From the NCBI GenBank assembly GCA_033060915.1, contig CM065399.1, forward strand, positions 13,250,001-13,314,000: a stretch of 64,000 nucleotides of DNA, in the 5' to 3' direction. The stretch's first letter is position 1. Each line of letters starts with the position of its first letter. A program made the position numbers and the translations under genes. Below the pieces are notes generated by a model. That model was not told the DNA's origin, ran no database searches, and was given only the letters and a program-made list of their open reading frames with translations. Origin of the DNA: Euryodendron excelsum. Lineage: Eukaryota > Streptophyta > Magnoliopsida > Ericales > Pentaphylacaceae. Of this stretch, positions 56,244-64,000 are shown piece after piece.

Positions 56244-57810
56244 TGATTTCACTCTAATAGTGTAATCTTAATCCCTTAATTAGTTGTTTGTTAGCTCCAA
56301 TATGTTTATTAGAATAGGTTTTTAGTATTAAATTGCTTTAAATTTATTTTCTCTTTGTATTGTAGACTTTTCGAGTTAAAATGCCAAAATAGGCTAAAAG
56401 TACAAGAGGACGGTTCGGACGCACCGCCCAGACAGTGATTTACTGTTCGGACGCACTGTTCAAATGGTAATTAGACGAACCGTTCAAACGATGATTTTGC
56501 CATTCGGATGCACTTCAGAAGGCACGGGACATTGTTTGGATACTACATTAGACAGAGGACTTCCAGAGTCAAGTTTTGCGTCTGAAGCCATTCTAGAGTC
56601 ATTTTTTTTGCGTCTAAAGACATCCGGACGGTTAGGCTAATAGTTCAGATGATACAATAACCGTTTGAACGGTATTCCTACCGTTCGGACGCATCGTCTG
56701 AATGCATTTCAGACGCATGCCAGATGCACTGACAGTTGATGCAATTTCGTCCTAAAACCTAGCAGCAGCCGCCGAGAAAGAAAGGATATAGAGTTTTTGG
56801 GAGAGGATTGTGGTAGCTGGGCAGGGAAATTCATGAAGAATGTTAATTTTCGGCTGTATTTGTTTTCAATTTTGTAGTTAGAATTTTGAGAAGAATGTTT
56901 GGGATAAAATCTTGCTAGATTTTTTTTCTCATTCCTTATTTTCTTCCTCATCAGTTTCTCGTAATCTAAAGAAGAGTTTTTATTCAATAAATTCTAGATT
57001 TATAGGTTTAGATGATACTTGTTCATTTTTGCAAGCTTTCTTCTATAGATTTCTCTAGTTAAATTTACTGTTTAGGTGCCAATGTGAAGATCTACCAAGG
57101 AAAGCATGGGAAGTAAAAGAGGATCTTTTAATCTCATTGAATATCTATATTGTATTTATTCTCTATTTTTTGAAATTAATTGTTGTAGAAATTTTAGATC
57201 TATAATCATAGTTAAGTAACTTGTGATTTATTTCTAAGAACCTTTCAAAAGTGATCAAGTCTAATTCCAAATTAATTAGAGAACCCCAGATTTTTAAAAC
57301 TAAATCTTCTAAATCAAGAATCCTTTGGGAGATCCTTGATTTGAGTTAACCCAAACTTTCTCTTTCAAATTCCATACTAAAATTGGTAGGTTGAAGCAAT
57401 TTTACCCAAACTCCTTTTATTCAATTTAAATCCCAACTCATTTTTACTCAAATTTTCATTGGTTTAAAACTAATTTAGTTTTAATTGTTTTTAGTTGTGG
57501 TAGAATTCTCAAGTTTATTAAATTACTTTATTTAGATTTTTAATTATTCAAATTAGTGTTTTAATTGTCACTTTCAATTAATTACTTATTTGATAGTATA
57601 AATCAATCCACAAACCCCTAAAGATTTTTTGTTTGATTTCAGTTCCCATAGATTCAATACCATCATTGTATTATAATTTTAATTTGCATAATTCTTCAAT
57701 TGTGCTTGTTACTATTGCAAGATTAGCACAAATCTTATGGGCGAACACGATCATGAGAATATCTCAATTTAAACTACAAATGCATCCGACGTGTAAGTTG
57801 AGGGCCAACC
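56244..57810 (+). mobile_element. Probable solo LTR in the 3' UTR of MMP copy 3
   Basis: Comparison with copy 2 shows about 1.57 kb inserted between ...CATGTAAGTAATA and TACATGGCTGCC. It starts TGATTTCACTC. Its first 500 bp contains six or more variants of GTTCGGACGCACCGTC (56405-56700). Near the right end a stretch ATTGCAAGATTAGCACAAATC resembles the U5 end of gypsy LTRs. The end point and TSD (AATAT versus AATTAT) are not exact. The T-rich middle has no coding domain. Confidence 0.5.
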
Positions 57811-57880
57811 AATTATACATGGCTGCCTTGACAGAATATATATGATTTATGCAATCAAAATTATTAAATAACGTTCCATA
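57811..57880 (+). pseudogene. MMP copy 3, residual 3' UTR
   Basis: TACATGGCTGCC, ATTTATGCAATCAAAATTAT and TAAATAACG match the 3' flank of copies 1 (about 1098-1150) and 2 (about 43297-43350). This fixes the far end of copy 3 and proves that the sequence before it is an insertion. Confidence 0.8.
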
Positions 57881-59459
57881 AAGTTATTGTCTTTTATGAA
57901 TACTCCAACATGTGTATAGTAGTGGTTGATATTTATCAGATATATGGAAAATATTTTTATGTTCCTTCAGTTTGATCCTAATATGTTATCCTTTTTTTTT
58001 CTGCCATATAATTTTTCTCTTTAGCTATACACTAATGTTGTATTTAGAATTTGAATTTATCAAGAAAAAATTAAATAAAAAGAAAAAATAGAACAAATGA
58101 AAGAGGTTTTTTAATTGTATTTTTTCTTCATTTTTTTCCTTTCTCTTTGCTTTTCATGTCCTTTTCTTTTCTTTTTTATCACCAAACCTTTGATCCACCG
58201 TGAATGAATTAAACCAAATTAAAGCATCTTAATTTCATGCAGTCGAGACTCGAGAAACCTCACCTACGCTAGGGTCATCAAAGCCCTCGATATCTTTGCA
58301 AGCTAACCTATTAGCTAAAGTCTCTCAATGTCAAAATCATAAAATGTTCTGTGAAATGTCAAAAAAAAAAAAAAAACGAGGGGAGATGGGGGGAGACGGG
58401 GGCAAGATTTGATGAACTACAATCAATTTAGGCGTAACATTTAACAATTAGTCGATTTAGTTTTTTTACAGACTTTTGATTTGTGCTTATAACTTTTCTA
58501 CTAGCTTTACTTAAAATCTATTATAAATAAACAGAATACTAATTTATTTGAGACAATGGCATGTGTCGATAAGTGGAGACCACAAGTTCTTTATTTTTCC
58601 ACCAGGCAAAGTTAGTGAGGACTAAGAAAACGTTCAATAGAATCAGCTGCGATAATCCAATAGCTAGCTTCATTAACTATATAGATTTAACAAATTTTGT
58701 AGTGCATCCGAATCATAGTTACTAAAATACAAAACGGTTAAAGAACGGTATATAATGTATACGAGTTTAATATAATTTTTTTTTATAAAAACAAGGTAAC
58801 AAAATTCAAAAAACAAATACGAGAATGTCAAATATACGAATATATAATTATTTGGGTATCATACGAACATTGGTTAAAAAAATCGAAAAAAAATACAGTA
58901 ACATTTATAAGTAATTTCTTCTTATACATATTGGTAGGTAGTATTTTTGTCTCAGATATATCAATTGTCTAAAATATATTATGAACAAATAGCTAAATTA
59001 AAGCTCCAGATAAATAAATTTTATTTTTCGTATTTTATTCTTTCAATTAATAAAAGGTTAATGAAAAGTATGTCTAATAATTTAAGTATATCAACTATTA
59101 AAAATTATCACAAGTATATATGATATGATACTACCAAAGACACACAAATAATGGGCTATACAAACTTTTTCTATCATTAATAAAATCAAATAATTTTAAT
59201 CGTCAATAGTTGTACCATTATAAGTATATATTAAATATAAAATCAATAATAAACTGTATCATAATTTTTAATCGAGTATTTTTCAAAAATATAATGCGTG
59301 AAATATTTAATATATGTACTATACTGCTCAACTCAAAAAACGAGTATTTTTCTTTAAGTTTCAATTATGGATGGAGAATGAAAAGTTTTTTTTATTTATA
59401 TGTACGTACATATATTAAACGTGAATAGTACGAATATTTACTAATTATTGTCTAAATAC
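57881..59459. other. AT-rich intergenic DNA, no feature recognised
   Basis: This contains homopolymer A and T runs and a short G-rich tract (about 58379-58403). No coding domain, tRNA or clear repeat was seen. Confidence 0.5.
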
Positions 59460-60120
59460 AATGACTATATTATTTTTACTGTTTGTTGCTCTATTTTACA
59501 TGTCCACAATAAAAATGTTCAAAAGGCAATTTTCGGAGAATGATATCAAATTAAATATAAACGGGCTTACATTTAACATAATTATCTTAATTGAGGTGTT
59601 TTGTGTTTTTTCAAATATCGCATTCAATGTAGTTATCATGCTTCAAATTTTACCAATCCCACAATACACTATGCTTAAATAGAAAGTAAGCAATTGTTAT
59701 TTTATTATAGTCATTCGTAAATCAGAGACCCCTACGGAAAATTTTTATTGTTTTGGTTGCGACACGTTGTTGTTTAATTGTTTATCTTTGAATCCTCTAT
59801 ATCTCTTCAAAAGTTGTTTTAGTTCTCTTCTTAAGGAAATGTGGTAACAAGTAATTAATGAAAATAATTACTTTCCGAAACCCCCATAAAATTCAATGGA
59901 CCATTTGTTATCTTCATACGTCACCAACTATTAACTCAAATACTTGCATTTTTTTTTCATATTTTATAATAATTTTTCATGAATATATTTTACTGAGTAT
60001 ATCACATGCCAATATACATATATATTATTTATTGCATTCGCACCAAGTGCATCTATACTACCTATTTAAATTAATTCTTCATGCATATACTTTTCACGTA
60101 GGTAGAGTATTTGACTTGAT
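59460..60120 (+). other. Fourth copy of the MMP upstream flank, without a gene
   Basis: It matches the region upstream of copy 2 in the same order: TTTTACATGTCCACAA (about 59492), AATATCGCATTCAATGTAGTTATCATGCTT with CAATCCCACAATACACTATGC (about 59614-59673), TTTTGGTTGCGACA, GAAATGTGGTAACAAGTAATTAATGAAA, ACCAACTATTAACTCAAATAC, ATATTTTACTGA, CACATGCCAATATAC and ATGCATATACTTTTCAC. It breaks off near 60120, where the copy 2 sequence would continue to the start codon some 300 bp later. No MMP coding sequence follows in the window. Confidence 0.75.
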
Positions 60121-61124
60121 CTACTTTATACACTCAAGAGTGGGTGCGGCGAAATAGTATTCAATAATAATCTGGTAAGATCGAGATCGAACCACAAGGA
60201 ATGGTTATCTAAATATGCAAAGTTGGTACTAGAATTCATCTATAGTAAAAATTTAGATATCGACTAAACCATGCAAAACACTATAGCATTGCAAAACCTT
60301 CGGTTGGAATATAAGTCAACCTATTTCAATTCCACCATGAATAGTACCACTGAGATTTGGACATTTGGTGAAAAAAAATCAAATAGTAATTGTAGGTGAG
60401 ACTTTTAGGAAGGCCTAGTTGAACTCTCAAACCAAATCGACGAGCATGAATAATCTGCAAGAGAAGAAGACAATGAGAATGACTCGACCCTCTTTGAGCC
60501 AAAGGCACTCCGATGATTAAGTTAGCAAGTTTAATCCCAATGAATCGAATAAAATATAGAGAGCTAGAACACAAGTGAATGTATCTCACACTTTTAGTGC
60601 ATGGAGGTATTTATAGTGTTCATAATGCCATAATCTCATTGGGAACTATACTCTGTCTTCTCCTAGGAGTCAATTACTTTTGGATATTTGTTTAGTGTTT
60701 TAGTCTTTTTAGGAATAGACATACATATGCTTGACCGACTTTGGTCTTTGCTGGATATGGGCTAATTTTACCACTATTTAGGGCCTTCATCTGAGTACTG
60801 GTGAGTTTCAGTACCTCGTGGCCAAGATCGATAGCATGCTCTTAGATAGGTCCGATCTTATTGTATTGGGCCTCATTATTTTGACCTACAATGGCCCCCC
60901 AGCCCTAGTGCCCTTTGGAAGAGGGTTGGGGCTGGTATTATACAGCTGTACATACACGACACGCAGCACACACCTAGTGCAGCCATCAAATGCCATTTAA
61001 TGAGATGTGACTATTGGAGAAACCCAATTTCTTTTGCTATCGATTCACGCTTTTTTGCAGATGAAAGGTCTACGTTTCTAGACAAGACACCAAATCGATG
61101 GTTCTTTGGGTATGAAGAAACTCT

Positions 61125-61132
61125 CTATAAGT
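61125..61132 (+). promoter_or_regulatory. TATA-like box before the gypsy-type ORF
   Basis: CTATAAGT lies about 70 bp upstream of ATG 61199. A pyrimidine-rich leader (CCTTCTTGTCCGTTCTTC) follows, a layout normal for plant promoters. Confidence 0.45.
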
Positions 61133-61198
61133 CCTTCTTGTCCGTTCTTCTTTCTTTGCTCCTAAGTTGAAAACCCTAGGATCTCTAGGATATCTTCA

Positions 61199-63376
61199 AT
61201 GGTGAACGAGATTAGGAATATGCTTGATAGTCCCGCCGCTGTTGCAGCCTTTAAGCGTAGATACGACTTTCTCGAAGGGGTAGATATTAGGTTAATTGGG
61301 TCCAAGGACAATGTCTGGTTTGAAAACGAAGAATGAACTCCCTTCGCCCTAATTGCCATTGTTGAGGGTGGACTTACGTTCCCGATTCATCCTTTCCTTA
61401 CTGCAGTCCTAAACCACTATAGAATCGTCCCCATCCAACTCTAATCTAACGGATATAGGATAGTTGTGAGAATAATCAAGTTGAATAGGCGTCTAAACCA
61501 GAACTTGGGCCCCTACGAGTTTGATTACTACTACTCGGGTGTAGAATTAAGTGGGGCTAAGTCGGACCGAAAGAGGTACCATTTACGGGTCAGGAGTGTG
61601 TCGGGAGAATTGGTCCAGTTCCTTCCCAGTTCAGGGAATGGGATTGATGACATCATTGTGAGGGTAAGCGGGCCATGGTAGTTCGGGAACATCCTATAGA
61701 AGGTTCTCCCAACGATGAGATGTCACAGGGTTTTGAAGAAAATAGGTGGATCCCTGCCTTCTCTAATAGGTTTTTTTTTTCATATCTGCTTGCACCTGTC
61801 TTTGCTAATCTTAACACTATGTCTCCGTTTTTACAGCTAACTTTGGCATCAAAGACAAAAAGATTGAGCAAGTTGGTGTCAATATCATCGCTCTTGACTA
61901 AGTCTGGATTTATAAAGGTGAGGGCGAGGAATTGGTCGGGCTGCTCACATACTATTGGGTTACCTAATTCGGTATCAATCCTTCTTGGGAACTTGCGGGG
62001 TACCGGATAACGTGATTGTCGCCCAGAAAGTGGAAGGCAGCCTGCACCAGCTTGGAGATTTTCTGACAGTCCTACTACAACTTCCTGCTAGTGAAAGTGG
62101 CATGGAGCGTCCACAACCCCGCAATCTGGCAGCCTTCCTCAAGAAGAGTGGCACAAGAAAGAGGAAGGGGGATGGAGCAACTGCTTCCACCACCATAATT
62201 GATGTTACTACCGATGCTTCTACCAATGTCTCCACCAGTGAAAGCCGTTGAGGCCGAAGGTGCTTCAGAGAAGTCAGTGTGCCCCGAGTAGGAAGATAAG
62301 GGCAAGGAAGAGGAGAAAGGGACTGAGAAATTCATGGTGCGGCCAAAGATTTGTGGTCGCGCCATGACCTCTCAGGATTCCATTCTTTTCAATGCTGGTG
62401 TTATTATTGGGGCTCTCTAGGCCGTTGTGCTGCCTGGATATATTAAGGAACTAAGCGGCACAATCACCAATGAGATTTTGATGGGGGCAACTCACGCATC
62501 AATGGTGGTAGGGCATATTCTTTTTGCATTTTCTCCTTGACACTTTAATTGGCTTTTTACTGATGTATTATGCTATTTTGTTTTGATCAGGGAGCAATTT
62601 AAAGCTTGGAGGCCATGTAGCATTTTTGTAGCTTGCTTGATTGGCACAAGAACTTGCTAAAAAAGTATGGCGAGCTGAAGGATTATTTCCATGTCCGAGA
62701 TTGGGATGCTCGTACTTTGAGGACGGCACTGGAGAACACCAAAGTCATCCTTGTCGAAACCCAAGCCTGCTTTAAGCAAAAAGAGGAAGACTTCAAGGTG
62801 ATGATGGTAGAGGCTGAAGCTCTGAAGGCTTAGCTTGCCAAAGTTGAGAAGTCGGCATTTGAGGCGAAGGCAGGCCTAGTAGAAGCCATGAAAAATCCGA
62901 AGAAGTCGAAGGTAGAGTCACAAGCCCAATACATAAAGGGTTATGAGGATGTCGGAGACTATTATGAAAGACAAGTCAAGCAAATCTGCGTGCAGCTCTT
63001 CCAAGAAGGGTGGAAAGCGGCCTTGAGGAAGTAAGCTTTGGATAAGTCTTCTCTTCTCTAGACAAAGATACCTGTTCGAGCTAAAGCTGATTTAGGATCT
63101 GATGCAGAGGTAAATGAAAACGAACAAGAAGAAAATGCTCCTCTTGGGGTCAAGTTAGCTGAAACCAACCTTTCTACTAACTTGTCTCCTACCGTGAAGA
63201 ACCCTGTTGCCGATTTGAATTTTGTCAAGACTAACCCTTCTACTAAGTCCAACATCGTTGCCGAACTGCCCTTTATCGAGACCCAATATCGCTACCAAAC
63301 TACCTTCTGCGGGGACCAACCTGCCACTGACTTGCCTTCTGTTGAAGACACCCTTGTTGCTGATCTGCCTTCGTAG
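61199..63376 (+). pseudogene. Decayed ORF with 'putative gypsy type transposon' domain (PF04195-like)
   Basis: From ATG 61199 the frame reads MVNEIRNMLDSPAAVAAFKR, meets TGA at 61334, and continues in frame with EGGLTFPIHPFLTAVLNHYR. The next blocks are IVPIQL, a TAA, SNGYRIVVRIIKLNR and YEFDYYYSG, ending at TAG near 61681. The pattern FP.HPF...VL..Y.I.P.QL..N..R is the signature of the PF04195-type ORF found in plant retroelements. Later frames contain a basic segment (KKSGTRKRKGDG), an intron-like GT..AG stretch (about 62508-62590), a coiled coil (HKNLLKKYGELKDYF..LVETQACFKQKEEDF) and FQEGWKAALRK. At least three stops and several shifts are present. The function of these proteins is unknown. 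Confidence 0.65.
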
Positions 63377-63599
63377 TTTTTCCCTTTTTATTTTTGCTTT
63401 CTTTATTGTAATTACACTTGCGGGCAAAACAGTTGTATTCTGTTTATTTAATAGAAGAGGATTTTTTATTATCTCAACTCTTTTTTATAGTATGTTTTTA
63501 AGCTCAAGTTTTTTCTGTCATGCTTTTACTTGCCAGACTAAGGCAGAAAAAAGAGAATAAACACTCCGATTTTTAATTTTTTGCCTTCATTAGCCAACA

Positions 63600-64000
63600 T
63601 GCCAAACTTTCGCAGGACTAAGTCGAGACACTTAGTTTTATTTTGTAATTTATTGCCTCCATTGGCTGACCTACTTGACTTAGGCCGGGCCAAGGTTGGT
63701 CTTGGTTTTTGTGACCTTCATTAGCTAACTTGCCTAACTTGTTAGACATGATCAAATTTTTACACTTGGTTTTTGTGGCCTTCATTGGCCAACCTGACAG
63801 GACCAAGTTTTTTCACTTGATTTTTGTGGCTTTAATTGGCCGACCTACCAATAAGTTAGACAGGATCAAGTTTTTATACTTAGTTTTTTATGGCCTTCAT
63901 TGCTCGACTTGCCCAACGTGTTGGACAGGACCAAGTTTTTACACTTGGTTTTTGTGGCCTTCATTGGCCGACCTGCCCAACTTGTTAGACCGGACCAAGA
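63600..64000. repeat. Tandem repeat, about 64-bp unit, reaching the window end
   Basis: The phrase TTTTTGTGGCCTTCATTGGC, then CGACCTGCCCAACTTG, then GGACCAAGTTTTTACACTTG recurs five to six times. The last two TGGCCTTCAT words stand 64 bp apart (63891 and 63955). Earlier units vary by deletion. The array continues past 64000. Confidence 0.85.

Larger units (their letters stand above)
60125..64000 (+). mobile_element. Retroelement-like insertion extending past the right edge
   Basis: Homology to the MMP flank stops near 60120. What follows has a tract of the type GATCGAGATCGAACCACAAGGA (about 60180) seen in plant retroelement DNA, a promoter-like region, a decayed ORF with a gypsy-type transposon domain (61199 onward) and tandem repeats to the end. 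The left boundary is inferred from loss of homology. The terminal structure cannot be confirmed because the right end is outside the window. Confidence 0.5.

Noticed and set aside
59210..59682. Two short hydrophobic open frames
   Set aside because: AT-rich sequence; the second coincides with the duplicated MMP upstream flank, whose other copy is not open.

Overview
This is plant nuclear DNA, from a eudicot-like genome. The evidence is: a plant-type matrix metalloproteinase (MMP) gene family, plant-specific gene fragments (D27-like/DUF4033, WEB family, probable UDP-glycosyltransferase), and the LTR-retrotransposon and CACTA lineages typical of plant chromosomes. No bacterial, organellar, rRNA or tRNA gene was recognised. 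Most of the window is nested transposable elements, and nearly all long open frames are fragments of them. The species cannot be named from the sequence.

The host backbone is a locally duplicated MMP array. Copy 1 (797-1090) is a 3' fragment whose catalytic glutamate is changed to glycine. Copy 2 (42322-43233) is the only apparently intact host gene: 303 codons, intronless, with signal peptide, cysteine switch, zinc site and Met-turn. Copy 3 (45401-56178) is a pseudogene split by a 9.76-kb CACTA element and damaged in at least six other ways. A fourth unit keeps only its upstream flank (about 59460-60120). Shared flanks show that whole promoter-gene units were duplicated and later pushed apart by insertions.

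Nest 1 (4960-33875). A Ty3/gypsy chromovirus on the minus strand (4960-33870, TSD AAATC; Reina-like, about 5.0 kb once emptied) carries in the end of its integrase a 23.9-kb Tat/Ogre-like element (5281-29222, TSD GATAT). That element has three LTR copies in an LTR-internal-LTR-internal-LTR layout, a tRNA-Arg-type primer site, a gag remnant, an antisense plant-mobile-domain remnant and no recognisable pol. It was itself invaded by a 5.2-kb solo LTR in opposite orientation (19518-24712, TSD CCACC).

Nest 2. Two related non-autonomous CACTA elements (33903-39240, TSD TGA; 45770-55525, TSD TCA) share a 14-bp terminal inverted repeat, subterminal GCGACGGC-type motifs, a large internal minisatellite of common origin (172-bp and 177-bp units) and a subterminal hairpin. 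Each has captured a host gene: the first, exons of a D27-like (DUF4033) gene with splice sites and frame largely preserved; the second, a WEB-family coiled-coil gene. The second also holds a copia-type solo LTR.

Between the two CACTA elements lies an inverted-repeat element (about 39260-40525) with a probable UGT fragment. The right end (about 60125-64000) belongs to another retroelement with a decayed ORF resembling the 'putative gypsy type transposon' domain and a terminal 64-bp tandem repeat. The left end (1-790) is the PBS end and LTR of a further retrotransposon that cut into MMP copy 1.
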